From the NCBI RefSeq assembly GCF_013466985.1, contig NZ_CP059164.1:1249001-1313000 (forward strand): a DNA stretch of 64,000 nucleotides, in the 5' to 3' direction. Below the pieces are notes generated by a model. That model was given only the letters and a program-made list of their open reading frames with translations, was not told the DNA's origin and made no database searches. Of this stretch, positions 46,556 through 55,761 are shown in pieces; positions within the stretch are counted from its first letter, which is position 1, and the number at the start of each line of letters is the position of its first letter. Origin of the DNA: Nocardioides ungokensis (GTDB lineage Bacteria; Actinomycetota; Actinomycetes; Propionibacteriales; Nocardioidaceae). Position numbers and translations under genes: made by a program.

Positions 46556-47281
46556 GTGAGCCGACACCACGAGCAGAGCATTCGTCCCCGCTACGGGCGG
46601 ATCGCGACGCTGGGGTCGTCGGTGGCGGTCACCGTGGTCGCCGTGCTCGGCGGCGCCGGGGTGCTGCCCTCCTCGGCGGAGCCCGGGCACCGGGCACCTG
46701 CCGCGATCGAGCCGGTCTCGTCGTCCGCACACGCGGGGGAGGGGGCCACCACGGGCGGGTCGAGGTCGCCCTCGCAGGCCGCGCAGCCCCACCGGTCCGC
46801 CCAGCATCGCGACCGCACCCCCGTCCGCGGTGAGGGCAGCGCGGACGCGCTGGAGTACCGCGACCGCAACACCCTCGACACCGCCCTCCCGGCGCGATCG
46901 GGCACGGGGCGCCGTGTCGTCTTCAGCGAGGGGCGCCAGCGGGTCTGGCTGGTGTCGGCCGACGACGAGGTCAAGCGGACCTACCTGGTCTCGGGCAGCC
47001 GGTCCGACAACCTGCACGCCGGGACCTACGAGGTCTACTCACGCTCGGAGCAGGCGTGGGGGATCAACGACTCCGGGACGATGAAGTACTTCGTGCGCTT
47101 CACCCACGGCGAGAACGCCGCGATCGGCTTCCACGACATCCCGATCGACGACGGCCACCTCGTGCAGTCGGTGTCCCAGCTCGGGACGCCCCAGTCGCAC
47201 GGCTGCATCCGTCAACGGCGTACCGACGCCATCGCGCTGTGGAAGTTCGCCCCACTCGGCACCACCGTCGTCGTCGTCTGA
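46556..47281 (+). CDS. L,D-transpeptidase (YkuD family)
   Basis: This 241-residue protein has an N-terminal membrane segment (about residues 18-37; IATLGSSVAVTVVAVLGGAG), a Ser/His-rich linker and a YkuD domain from residue 120. The catalytic motif SHGCIRQRRTDA near residue 220 and the preceding GFHDIP / SQLGTPQ match the family (HxnSHGCxR). It would make 3-3 or lipoprotein crosslinks in peptidoglycan outside the membrane, or serve as a related peptidase. Start is GTG 46556. It forms a two-gene unit with the orphan ParA gene and is followed by a hairpin. Confidence 0.85.
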   Translation: MSRHHEQSIRPRYGRIATLGSSVAVTVVAVLGGAGVLPSSAEPGHRAPAAIEPVSSSAHAGEGATTGGSRSPSQAAQPHRSAQHRDRTPVRGEGSADALEYRDRNTLDTALPARSGTGRRVVFSEGRQRVWLVSADDEVKRTYLVSGSRSDNLHAGTYEVYSRSEQAWGINDSGTMKYFVRFTHGENAAIGFHDIPIDDGHLVQSVSQLGTPQSHGCIRQRRTDAIALWKFAPLGTTVVVV

Positions 47282-47288
47282 ACGCCGA

Positions 47289-47310
47289 CCCGTCGTGGAC
47301 TCACGACGGG
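47289..47310. terminator. Hairpin between convergent L,D-transpeptidase and helicase genes
   Basis: CCCGTCGTG (47289-47297) pairs with 47302-47310 across GACT, eight bases after one stop and about 36 before the other. It lacks a T tract. Confidence 0.55.
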
Positions 47311-47346
47311 CCGGCGCCAGGACAGACCGGTGTCAGACTGCCGCTG

Positions 47347-48917
47347 TCAGGCCTGCTCGGCCGGTGCCGCCGCAGAGGAGTCGCTGGAGGAGTCGCCCGA
47401 GGAGCGGCGACGGCGACGGCGGTTGCGGGAGCGCTGCTGACCCTCGCCCGAGGACTCGTCCGAGGACGGGCCGGCGCCGGCGGCCGGGGCCTCCGGGGCC
47501 GAGCCCGCTGCGTCCGCGGTGACGGGCTCGCCGCTGCGGCTGCGGGTCCGGCTGCGGTTGCGGTTGCGGCTGCGCGCGGGGCGGTCGCCGCCACGCTCGG
47601 GCCGGTCGGAGCGCTCGGACCTCGGGGGCGCCGGGGCGGGGTCGACGATGCGGCCCTTGGTGCCCGGCGCGATGCCCTGGTCGTGGAAGAGGTGCTCGGA
47701 GGTGGAGTATGTCTCGGTCGGCTCGTCGAACGGCAGGTCGAGAGCCTTGTTGATCATCTTCCAGCGGTGCAGGTCCGCCCAGTCGACGAACGTGATCGCG
47801 GTGCCGGTGGCGCCGGCCCGGCCGGTGCGGCCGATCCGGTGCACGTAGGTCTTGTCGTCCTCGGGGCACGTGTAGTTGATGACGTGGGAGACGCCGGCGA
47901 CGTCGATGCCGCGGGCCGCGACGTCGGTCGCGACGAGGACGCGGATCTTGTCCTCACGGAACTTCGTGAGCGCCTTCTCCCGCGCCACCTGGGCCATGTC
48001 GCCGTGCAACGGGCTGGCCGAGAAGCCGCGCTCGGCGAGGTCGTCGGCCACCCGCTGCGACTGGCGCTTGGTGCGGGTGAAGACGATGATCTTGCCGGCG
48101 TCCTCGGCCTGGAGCACCCGGCCGATGATCTCCGGCTTGTCGAGGTCGTGCGCCTGGTAGATGAACTGCGCGGTGGCCGGCACCATCGTGGTGTCGTACG
48201 ACGACTCGGCGCGGATGTTCATCGGGTGCCGCATGTGGGTGCGGGCGAGCGCGACGATCGCGGCCGGCATGGTCGCCGAGAACAGCATCGTCTGCCGGGT
48301 CTCGGGCGTCATCTTCAGGATCCGCTCGACGTCGGGCAGGAAGCCCAGGTCCAGCATCTCGTCGGCCTCGTCGAGGACCAGCGCGTGCACGTGGGAGATG
48401 TCCAGTGCCTTGCGGTTGGCCAGGTCGATCAGGCGGCCGGGGGTGCCGACGACGATGTCCACGCCGGCCTGGAGCGTGTCCAGCTGGGTGTCGTAGCCGA
48501 CCCCGCCGTACACGGTCAGGACGCGCAGGCCGCGGTCCTTGCTGGCGAGGGCCAGGTCGCTGGAGACCTGCAGTGCCAGCTCGCGGGTCGGTGCCACGAT
48601 GAGGGCCTGCGGCTTGCCCTGGGGCAGCTCGGAGTAGTCGGGGTCCTTGGGGGCGACGCTGCGCTGCAGCACCGGGATGCCGAAGGCCAGCGTCTTGCCG
48701 GTGCCGGTGCGGGCCTGGCCGATCAGGTCGGTGCCCAGCAGGGCGACGGAGAGCGTCATCTCCTGGATGGCGAAGGGGGTGGTGATGCCGGCGCGCTCGA
48801 GCGCGTCACAAATCTCGGGGAGTACCCCGAGCTCTCGGAACGTGGTCAGTGGTCTGTCGCTTTCGTGAGTCAGCCTCGGGCGAGGCCGATGGAGTCGGTC
48901 GGATGCGGCGGACTCAT
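47347..48917 (-). CDS. DEAD-box RNA helicase (RhlE-like), frameshift near the start
   Basis: Corrected length is about 523 residues. The Q-motif region TTFRELGVLPEICDALERAG is followed by Walker A ARTGTGKT, PTRELALQV, DEAD (LVLDEADEMLDLGF), SAT (MLFSATMP), ARGIDVAGVSHV and HRIGRTGRAG. The C-terminal 120 residues are a low-complexity basic tail (NRNRSRTRSRSG and QQRSRNRRRRRRSSGDSSSD) typical of RNA-binding extensions in actinobacterial RhlE-type helicases. The conserved frame runs upstream of the first in-frame ATG but has no usable start; ATG 48917 becomes continuous if one G is added to the run 48878-48880, giving SPPHPTDSIGLAPRLTHESD. It resembles M. tuberculosis Rv3211. Confidence 0.88.
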
Positions 48918-49134
48918 CGGACCTGCGCCCAGTGGGGGCGGGGCTCAGACAGCGTCAGCCGCGCACATGCAGGCGGGGCGGCCGCTCGCGGCCGACTTCA
49001 TCGGCGCCGTGTCATCGGTCTGGCCTGGCATCGAATCGGGCGTCGGAGCGGGTCCGTCTCGCCGGTCGTGGGCCGCCTCCGCACGGGGCGGGCGCGGCAC
49101 TCGATCACGCTCACTGTATCGGTAGGGTGCGGCC

Positions 49135-49884
49135 ATGACTGAATCGCCCGGCGACACGACCGCGGCCGTTCCCGGGACCGGTGTCGCGCCAGGCGCGGAC
49201 ATCGACGGTCCGCTGGCCTTCCAGGACCCTGCCTACCGCGAGGCGGTCGTCGACCTGCTGGGTGCGATCGCGTACGGCGAGATCTCGGCCTTCGAGCGGC
49301 TCTCCGAGGACGGGAGGCTGGCCCCCAGCCTCGAGGACAAGGTGGCCATCGGGGCGATGGCGACGGCGGAGTTCGGCCACGTCGGCCCGCTGCTCGACCG
49401 GATGACCGAGCTCGGCGCCGACCCGTTCGCGGCGATGGCGCCGTTCCGCGCCGCGATCGACCTCTTCCACGAGCACACGGCCCCGTCGGACTGGTACGAA
49501 GGCCTGATCAAGGCCTTCGTCGGCGACGGCCTGGCCAACGACTTCTACCGCGAGATCGCGGCGTACCTCGACACCGGCACCCGCGACCTGATCCTGGCGT
49601 CCCTGGAGGACAGCGGGCACTCCCGCTTCGTCATCGACCGGGTGCGGGCCGCGATCGCGGCCGACCCGCGCCTCGGTGGCCGCCTGGCCCTGTGGGGACG
49701 CCGGCTGATGGGGGAGGCGCTCACCCAGGCGCAGCGGGTGGCCGCCGAGCGGGACGCGCTCTCGGCGCTGCTGGCCGGTGGCGTCGACCGTCCGGGGCTC
49801 GACCTGGCCGCGATCGGACGGATGTTCACCCGCCTGACCGAGCGGCACGCGGAGCGCATGGCCGAGCTCGGGCTTGCCTCCTGA
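49135..49884 (+). CDS. Ferritin-like fold protein, MiaE-like
   Basis: This 249-residue protein after a disordered start is all helical. It has paired-Glu segments typical of ferritin-like diiron folds: LGAIAYGEISAFERLSEDGR and AMATAEFGHVGPLLDRMTEL (ExxH), and the AFVGDGLANDFYREIAAY helix. It resembles the family annotated as tRNA hydroxylase MiaE-like (represented by Rv3210c) that neighbours the DEAD-box helicase in many actinobacteria. Whether it binds metal or acts on tRNA is untested. ATG 49135 is used. Confidence 0.75.
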   Translation: MTESPGDTTAAVPGTGVAPGADIDGPLAFQDPAYREAVVDLLGAIAYGEISAFERLSEDGRLAPSLEDKVAIGAMATAEFGHVGPLLDRMTELGADPFAAMAPFRAAIDLFHEHTAPSDWYEGLIKAFVGDGLANDFYREIAAYLDTGTRDLILASLEDSGHSRFVIDRVRAAIAADPRLGGRLALWGRRLMGEALTQAQRVAAERDALSALLAGGVDRPGLDLAAIGRMFTRLTERHAERMAELGLAS

Positions 49885-49902
49885 GGCTGGGTCCGCGGGA
49901 GG

Positions 49903-50175
49903 TCAGGCGCGCCGACGGCCGGTGAGGCCGGAGGCGATCATGACGAGCACCATCGCGGTCAGCACGGTGACGATGCCCTGCGTCCAGTCGAGGCCGGCGG
50001 AGCCGTTGCCGCCGAAGGCGCGGTAGATGACATCGCCGAGGAGCATTCCGCCGATGCCGCACACGATGGTCAGCCAGAACGGGATGTTGTCCTTGTCGCC
50101 CGGCGCGAAGAACTTGCCGAGCAGGCCCACGATGGTGCCGACGATCAGGTAGAAGAGGATGGTCGAGACGTCCAT
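49903..50175 (-). CDS. GlsB/YeaQ/YmgE-family stress-response membrane protein
   Basis: This 90-residue protein has three membrane segments (ILFYLIVGTIVGLLGKFF, FWLTIVCGIGGMLLGDVIYR and GIVTVLTAMVLVMIASGL) and the Gly-rich signatures of transglycosylase-associated proteins. The family is widespread and stress-induced, with unknown mechanism. ATG 50175 is preferred over ATG 50184 because AGGAGG stands nine bases before it, whereas it would be too close to the other. Confidence 0.85.
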   Translation of the reverse strand: MDVSTILFYLIVGTIVGLLGKFFAPGDKDNIPFWLTIVCGIGGMLLGDVIYRAFGGNGSAGLDWTQGIVTVLTAMVLVMIASGLTGRRRA

Positions 50176-50199
50176 GTCGACCATCCTCCTCCGTAAGGG

Positions 50200-50421
50200 T
50201 CAGCTGCGGAAGCCGACCTGACCCGCGACCCCGCCGCCGATCTCGACGTAGGCGAGCTTCGACGCGGGCACCATGATCTTGCGGTGCTTGCTGTCGGTGA
50301 GGGTCAGGACGCCGTCCGAGGCGACCGCCTCGGCGACGACCTTCTCGACGCTCTCGGCCGTGTCGTCGGTCTCGACGACAAGCTCACGGGGGGCGTGCTG
50401 GACGCCGATCTTGACCTCCAC
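50200..50421 (-). CDS. DUF3107 protein
   Basis: This 73-residue protein matches the short actinobacterial DUF3107 family (M. tuberculosis Rv3208A/TB9.4): MEVKIGVQHAPRELVVETDD, then GVLTLTDSKHRKIMVPASKL and AYVEIGG. The function is unknown. In the family it is usually encoded between the DEAD-box helicase block and a TetR gene, exactly as here, and it directly follows the TetR gene in the same direction. Confidence 0.87.
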   Translation of the reverse strand: MEVKIGVQHAPRELVVETDDTAESVEKVVAEAVASDGVLTLTDSKHRKIMVPASKLAYVEIGGGVAGQVGFRS

Positions 50422-50452
50422 GGGTCCTCCTCAGTCAGGGGTTCGGGGTGTT

Positions 50453-51040
50453 TCAGTGCTCGTCGGTGAGCGGATAGCCGCGGATGCCGCGCCAGGCCAG
50501 CCCCGCCACCAGGGCCGCAGCGTCGGCCTTCGTTATCCCGCCGGCCTCCGAGAGCCAGAACCGGGCGCTGACCTGGGCCATTCCCACCAGCGACACGGCC
50601 AGCAGCCGGGACGCGGTGTCGGGCAGGCCGGTGTCGTCGTGAATGACGTGGGCGATCATGGTCGCGCACTCGCTGGTGACCCGCTCGACCTGCTCGCGCA
50701 CGGCCGGCTCGTTGGTCAGGTCGGACTCGAAGACGAGCCGGAAGGCGCCGGTGTCGCCGGCGACGTACTCGAAGAAGGCGTCCATCGTGGCGGCCACGCG
50801 CTGCTTGTTGTCCTGGGTGGACGCCAGGGCCTCGCGGCAACCGTCGATGATCTGGTCGCACGAGGCGTCGAGGAGCGCCAGGTAGAGGTCGAGCTTGCCG
50901 GGGAAGTGCTGGTAGAGCACCGGCTTGGAGACTCCCGCGCGGTCGGCGATGTCGTCCATGGCGGCGGCGTGGTAGCCCTGCGCGACGAACACCTCGAGTG
51001 CGGACTCCAGCAGTTGTGCCCGGCGCTCGCGGCGCGGCAT
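50453..51040 (-). CDS. TetR/AcrR-family regulator (Rv3208-like)
   Basis: This 195-residue protein has the TetR helix-turn-helix (about residues 5-50; AMDDIADRAGVSKPVLYQHF) and a helical C-terminal domain with FRLVFESDLTNEPAVREQVE and LLAVSLVGMAQVSARFWL. Similarity of the DNA-binding helix to Rv3208 and its position beside DUF3107 and moeZ support orthology. The ligand and targets are unknown. ATG 51040 follows AGGGG at good spacing; an in-frame TTG start about 20 codons upstream is possible. Confidence 0.85.
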   Translation of the reverse strand: MPRRERRAQLLESALEVFVAQGYHAAAMDDIADRAGVSKPVLYQHFPGKLDLYLALLDASCDQIIDGCREALASTQDNKQRVAATMDAFFEYVAGDTGAFRLVFESDLTNEPAVREQVERVTSECATMIAHVIHDDTGLPDTASRLLAVSLVGMAQVSARFWLSEAGGITKADAAALVAGLAWRGIRGYPLTDEH

Positions 51041-51280
51041 CCGGCCACCCCTCGGACGGGGGGCCGCGGTGTCGTACTGACCAGCGCTCAACTCATGCTC
51101 CTCGGCCTCGACTCCAGTGCGTTCGCACCCGGCGAAGTCGCAGCCTACCCGCTGGTCACCTCCGTCCGGATGACGGGACGCGCGGCGCGCGAGGCGGGCG
51201 CGCGGGGAACATGGAAGGCCTCCCGGATGTTGTGCCCGGCAGCGACCGAGAGACCACCGACGACCTACGAGGAGCGTGCT

Positions 51281-52499
51281 GTGCCCTTTCCCCCACTCGT
51301 GGAGCCGGCCGACGAGCTGACCATCGACGAGGTGCGCCGCTACAGCCGGCACCTGATCATCCCCGACGTCGGGATGACCGGACAGAAGCGGCTGAAGAAC
51401 GCCAAGGTGCTCGTGATCGGTGCCGGCGGCCTCGGCAGCCCGGCGCTGCTCTACCTGGCCGCCGCCGGGGTCGGCACCATCGGCATCGCGGAGTTCGACG
51501 AGGTCGACGAGTCCAACCTGCAGCGCCAGATCATCCACGGCCAGTCCGACGTCGGTCGCCCCAAGGCCGAGTCGGCGCGGGACTCCATCAAGGAGGCCAA
51601 CCCGTACGTCAACGTGGTGGTGCACAACGAGCGCCTCGACAACGACAACGTGCTGGGCATCTTCGAGGGCTACGACCTGATCGTCGACGGCACGGACAAC
51701 TTCGCGACCCGCTACATGGTTCAACGACGCGGCGTACTTCCTGAAGATCCCCTACGTGTGGGGATCGATCTACCGCTTCGACGGCCAGGCGTCGGTCTTC
51801 TGGCCGCACGCGGAGCTCGAGTCGGGCGAGAGCGCCGAGGCGCCGTGCTACCGCTGCCTCTACCCCGAGCCGCCCCCGCCGGGCATGGTCCCCTCCTGCG
51901 CCGAGGGCGGCGTGCTGGGCGTGCTGTGCGCGAGCATCGGCTCGATCCAGGTCAACGAGGCGATCAAGCTGCTCACCGGGATCGGGGAGCCGTTGGTGGG
52001 CAAGCTGATGATCTACGACGCCCTCGAGATGGAGTACCGCAAGCTCAAGGTCCGCAAGGACCCGAACTGCGCGCTCTGCGGCGAGAACCCCACCGTCACC
52101 GAGCTCATCGACTACGAAAGCTTCTGCGGCGCGATCTCCGAGGACGCCGCCGACGCCGCCGCCGGCTCGACGATCTCGGTCACCCAGCTCGAGCACATGC
52201 TCAAGGAGCGCGAGAACGGCGAGCGCGACTTCGTGCTGGTCGACGTCCGCGAGCCCAACGAGTACGAGATCAACCGGATCCCGGGCTCCGTCCTGATCCC
52301 GAAGGGCGAGTTCCTCAATGGCAACGCGCTCGGCGAGCTGCCCAGCGACAAGCAGATCGTGCTGCACTGCAAGAGCGGCGTCCGCTCCGCCGAGGCGCTC
52401 GCGGTGCTCAAGGGAGCGGGGTACGCCGACTCCGTGCACGTCGGCGGCGGCGTGGTGGCCTGGGTGAACCAGGTCGACCCCAGCCAGCCGTCCTACTGA
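51281..52499 (+). CDS. moeZ: Adenylyltransferase/sulfurtransferase MoeZ (frameshifted here)
   Basis: Corrected length is about 405 residues. An E1-like ThiF/MoeB domain (nucleotide motif VIGAGGLGSPALLYLAAAGV, catalytic region NLQRQIIHGQ) is followed by zinc-binding cysteines (CYRC in the middle, CALC near residue 265) and a C-terminal rhodanese domain with active-site loop HCKSGVRSAEAL. MoeZ adenylates and thiocarboxylates small sulfur-carrier proteins for molybdopterin, thiamine and cysteine synthesis. One T is extra at 51720-51721: without it FATRYMV continues NDAAYFLKIPYVWGSIYRF. Start GTG 51281 follows GAGGAG. A terminator follows. Confidence 0.93.
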
Positions 52500-52511
52500 G
52501 CAACCCGCAAC

Positions 52512-52547
52512 CCGGCCCCGCCCCGACCCCCGTCGGTGCGGGGCCGG
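52512..52547 (+). terminator. Terminator downstream of moeZ
   Basis: CCGGCCCCGC (52512-52521) pairs with GCGGGGCCGG (52538-52547), and inside it CCGAC pairs with GTCGG, giving a long near-continuous stem starting 12 bases after the stop codon. Confidence 0.7.
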
Positions 52548-52576
52548 TGTGCGTCCCGGCGGCTTACCCCACTTGG

Positions 52577-52596
52577 ACTAGTACCAATTGACTAGT
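52577..52596. promoter_or_regulatory. Paired ACTAGT half-sites upstream of the protease genes
   Basis: ACTAGT occurs at 52577-52582 and 52591-52596, 14 bases centre to centre, in an AT-rich island (ACCAATTG between them). The word is self-complementary, so the pair is both a direct and an inverted repeat, like a repressor or activator site. It lies 90 bases before the first protease start. Confidence 0.45.
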
Positions 52597-52686
52597 CGGT
52601 CGTAACCCGGTCAGGTGGTTCCTCGTTGATCCCGTCACAGTCAATGCCGGGCCGGCCGGCGCTCGATGCAGGGAGGGAACCACCCG

Positions 52687-53576
52687 ATGAAGCTCGCACT
52701 GTCCCCGACCGTCCGCTGGGGCGCCGGCGCGCTGGCCGCGATCAGCAGCGCCGTCCTCGGCACCGCGCTCGCCACCGCCGCACCCGCCACCGCGGTTGGC
52801 GCCACCGCCTGGGCGCCAGCCGACACGGCGCAGATCCACCCGGGGACGATGATGTACACCGACGGTGCGCAGTGCACCGCCAACTTCGTCTACACCGACG
52901 CGTCGGCCAACGTGTACGTCGGGTACGCCGCCCACTGCGCTGGCACCGGCTCGTCCCGGACACCGACGGCTGCAAGACCGACTCCCTGCCGCTCGGCACC
53001 AAGGTCGACTTCACCAATGACGGCAACCTCGCCTCGGAGGGCACGATCGTGGGCCACGGCACGCTGGTCTACTCGTCGTGGATCACCGAGCACAAGCTCG
53101 GCACCACCGACGCCAACACCTGTGCGTACAACGACCTCGCCCTGGTGAAGGTCGACGCCGCCGACGTCGGCAAGGTCAACCCGTCCGTCCCGTTCTGGGG
53201 TGGACCGACCGGCATCGACACCGACGGCACCGCCGCGGGCGACCGCGTCTACACCTACGGCAACTCCAGCCTGCGCGGCGGTGTCTCCGCGCTCTCGCCC
53301 CACACCGGCGTGAGCCTCGGCGACGACGCGGCCGACGGTGGCTGGTCGCACCCGCTGTACACGATCACCCCGGGCATCCCCGGCGACTCCGGATCGGGCT
53401 TCATGAGCGCCGACGGCAAGGCGATCGGCGTCCTCTCCACGCTCGGCCTGGCTCCGCTGCCGGCGTCGAACAACATCGGCGACCTCGCCAAGGAGCTCGC
53501 GTTCGCCCAGCAGAACTCGGGCATCTCCGGCCTCCAGCTGGTCAACGGCACCGAGCCGTTCTCACCCGTCCTCTGA
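52687..53576 (+). CDS. Secreted trypsin-like serine protease 1 (frameshifted here)
   Basis: Corrected length is 296 residues. A signal peptide (residues 1-36; GALAAISSAVLGTALATAAP) precedes a chymotrypsin-fold domain with the catalytic His in YVGYAAHCAG, Asp in CAYNDLALVKVD and Ser in IPGDSGSGFM. The cysteine pairs (AQCTANF / AAHCAG, DGCKTD / NTCAYN) look like disulfides, consistent with secretion. One C is missing in the run 52955-52957: adding it reads AHCAGTGSSPDTDGCKTDSL. It is a close paralogue of the next gene. Start ATG follows GGGAGGG. A strong terminator follows its end. Confidence 0.83.
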
Positions 53577-53654
53577 CCGGGAGGAGCCGCTGACCTCGAC
53601 CAGCGAGGGAGCGTCCGAGGTTTCTCTCGGGTGAACCTCAGACCGACAAGGTGA

Positions 53655-53684
53655 CTGCCCCGTCCGCGTAGCCGGACGGGGCAG
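53655..53684 (+). terminator. Terminator between tandem protease genes
   Basis: CTGCCCCGTCCG (53655-53666) pairs perfectly with 53673-53684 across CGTAGC, then TTGCTCGTTGG. It ends 18 bases before the next start codon, so it also occupies the leader of the second protease gene. Confidence 0.75.
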
Positions 53685-53702
53685 TTGCTCGTTGGGGCCG
53701 TC

Positions 53703-54557
53703 ATGCGAACCCTGCGGATCTCGGCCCTGATCGCCACCCTCCTCACGCTCGTCCTCGCCGCCCTGGCGGCCCCCGCCCAGGCCGGTGACCTGTCCCGGTG
53801 GGCGCCGCCCGGGAGGGCGACGATCACGCCCGGCGTGCAGATGTTCACCGCCGGCGCCCAGTGCACCGGCAACTTCGTCTACACGGACGGCACCGGCGCC
53901 GTGTTCGTCGGGTACGCCGCGCACTGCGCCGGCCGGGGCGCGCAGACCGACACCGACGGCTGCCGGACGGCGTCGCACCCGCTCGGCACGCGCGTCAGGT
54001 TCGCCCAGGGCGCGACGGCCGCGACCGGCGGCACCACCGTCGGGCACGGCACGCTGGTCTACAGCTCGTGGATCGCCATGCACCGCGCCGGCACGACCGC
54101 GCCCGACGCGTGCGCCTAGAACGACCTGGCCCTGGTGAGGGTCGACCCCTCGGACGTCGGCAAGGTCAACCCGTCGGTCCCGTTCTGGGGTGGGCCGGCC
54201 GGGGTCTCCAGGGCCGGCGCCCCCGCAGGGACGCAGGTGCACTCGTGGGGACAGTCGAGCCTGCGCCCCACGACGGCGCTGTCCCCGAAGACCGGCGCGT
54301 CGCTCGGCGGGGGCGGTCGCGGCTGGACCTGGGAGGTCTACACGGCCACGCCCGGGATCCCCGGAGACTCCGGCAGCGGCCTCCTCGACGCCCACGGCCG
54401 CGCGCTGGGGGTGCTCTCCACCGTCGCGATCGCGCCCCTCGCCGGTTCCAACGGGGTGGGGGACCTGCAGCACGAGCTGGCCTTCGCGCGCAGCCACTCC
54501 GGTCTCACCGGCCTGCGGCTGGTTCCGGGCACCGAGCGGTTCTCGTCCCTGCCGTGA
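53703..54557 (+). pseudogene. Secreted trypsin-like serine protease 2 with an in-frame TAG
   Basis: The frame holds 284 codons with a signal peptide (RTLRISALIATLLTLVLAAL, cleavage after AQA) and the triad His (YAAHCAG) and Ser (PGDSGSGLLDA) of the neighbouring paralogue. Codon 139 is TAG (54117-54119), exactly where the paralogue has the Tyr of CAYNDLALV, so translation should stop just before the catalytic Asp. No frameshift is needed; a single C-to-G change of TAC explains it. It may be a recent real loss, a base-call error, or a readthrough site; the first two seem more likely. The paralogous frame resumes intact after the stop. Confidence 0.75.
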
Positions 54558-54604
54558 CCTCAGCGTGATCGAACCGGGGCCCTGCCCCCGGTAGGTTCCT
54601 GCCC

Positions 54605-55351
54605 ATGGGGGCCGGTCGTGCATCGAGGGTCGCCGTGGCCGCGGTCGTGGGCACGGTGCTGCTGGTGACCGTGCTGGTCACCTGGGCGGCCTCGATCGGC
54701 CCAAGTGACGTCCTTGCGGGCGACGGTCCGCACCCGCACCGCGCCTCGGTGACCCACAGCGTCCCCCCCAGTCCGTCGGCGTCCCCGACGGCCACGCCGA
54801 CGCCGCGGCACGAGCAGCAGAGCCACGCCGCGGAGGTCATCGGTGGACTGCTCACCGCCCTCGCCGCGATCTTCGCCGTGGTCGTGGTGGCGGGCCTGAT
54901 CGCGGGCGCGATGCTGCTCGCCCGGGAGCTGTGGCAGCGCTGGGTGGAGCGGCAGCGCCCGCCCCCGCCCCCGCCCGAGATCGCCTTCGACGTCGTCGAG
55001 ACCCCACGCCGGGTCACCGAGGCGATCGTCCGCGACTCCGCGCAGCAGCGCGTGCTGCTGCTGGAGGGCACCCCGCGCAACGGCATCGTCGAGTGCTGGC
55101 ACCGCTTCGAGGAGCAGGCCGCCGGGACCGGCGTGGTCCGCGACGAGTGGGAGACCTCGGCGGAGTTCACGCTGCGGGTGCTCGACCTGGTCGACGCCGA
55201 CTCGGCGGCGGTGACCCGGCTCGCGGGGCTCTACCGGGAGGCCCGGTTCTCCGACCACCCGCTCGACGAGTCACACCGGTCGGCGGCGCTCGAGGCGCTC
55301 GACGCCATCCACGCCCAGCTCTCGCGGCACGGGTCGGGGGCTCCGCGATGA
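54605..55351 (+). CDS. DUF4129-type membrane protein
   Basis: This 248-residue protein has two membrane segments (about residues 8-32 and 78-105), a Pro-rich stretch (RQRPPPPPPEI) and a cytoplasmic-type C-terminal domain, DUF4129 (residues 150-240; IVECWHRFEEQAAGTGVVRD and SAAVTRLAGLYREARFSDHP). Such proteins accompany MoxR ATPases and DUF58 proteins in membrane-associated operons, as here. Its function is unknown. The next gene starts within its stop codon (ATGA). Confidence 0.82.
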   Translation: MGAGRASRVAVAAVVGTVLLVTVLVTWAASIGPSDVLAGDGPHPHRASVTHSVPPSPSASPTATPTPRHEQQSHAAEVIGGLLTALAAIFAVVVVAGLIAGAMLLARELWQRWVERQRPPPPPPEIAFDVVETPRRVTEAIVRDSAQQRVLLLEGTPRNGIVECWHRFEEQAAGTGVVRDEWETSAEFTLRVLDLVDADSAAVTRLAGLYREARFSDHPLDESHRSAALEALDAIHAQLSRHGSGAPR

Positions 55352-55761
55352 ACGACGAGGTGCGCTGGCGTCGGCGCGCCGGGCTCGCCCTGGGGGTGTA
55401 CGCCGTCCTCGAGATCGGGCTCACGCTGGCCGACTTCGCGCCGGACGCGCTGCGCCTGGCCCTGCTCGTGGCGGTCTGCGTCGCCGGCGCCGGCCTGCTG
55501 CGCGACAGCCTCGACCATGCGAGCACCCCGTGGGCACCGCCGCCGGCCCCGTCCATCGTGCCGCCCGGGTCCGACGCCCGGCTCGCGGCGTACGTCCGGC
55601 TGATCGAGAGCATGCAGACCGCGCGCACCCCTGACGGGACGCTGCGCGACCGGCTCGTCCGGCTCTCCGACCAGCAGCTCGCGGACGAGCTCGCGGGTCC
55701 GCCGCGGCGGTTGAGCCTGGACGAGATCGACGACTACCTGAGGAGGATCGAGGAACGGTGA
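55348..55761 (+). CDS. Small membrane protein of MoxR/DUF58 operon
   Basis: This 137-residue protein has two N-terminal membrane helices (about residues 12-28, LGVYAVLEIGLTLADFA, and 34-50, LRLALLVAVCVAGAGLLRD) and a soluble tail ending in DEIDDYLRRIEER. No family is recognised. ATGA overlaps with both neighbours make it an integral member of the operon. Confidence 0.75.
   Translation: MNDEVRWRRRAGLALGVYAVLEIGLTLADFAPDALRLALLVAVCVAGAGLLRDSLDHASTPWAPPPAPSIVPPGSDARLAAYVRLIESMQTARTPDGTLRDRLVRLSDQQLADELAGPPRRLSLDEIDDYLRRIEER

Noticed and set aside
47056..49125. A 689-codon open frame on the plus strand
   Set aside because: It lies antisense to the DEAD-box helicase, whose motifs are unambiguous on the other strand.
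54117..54119. TAG as pyrrolysine or another recoded amino acid
   Set aside because: The paralogue has Tyr at this place, and no recoding machinery or context is visible. A point change or miscall explains it.
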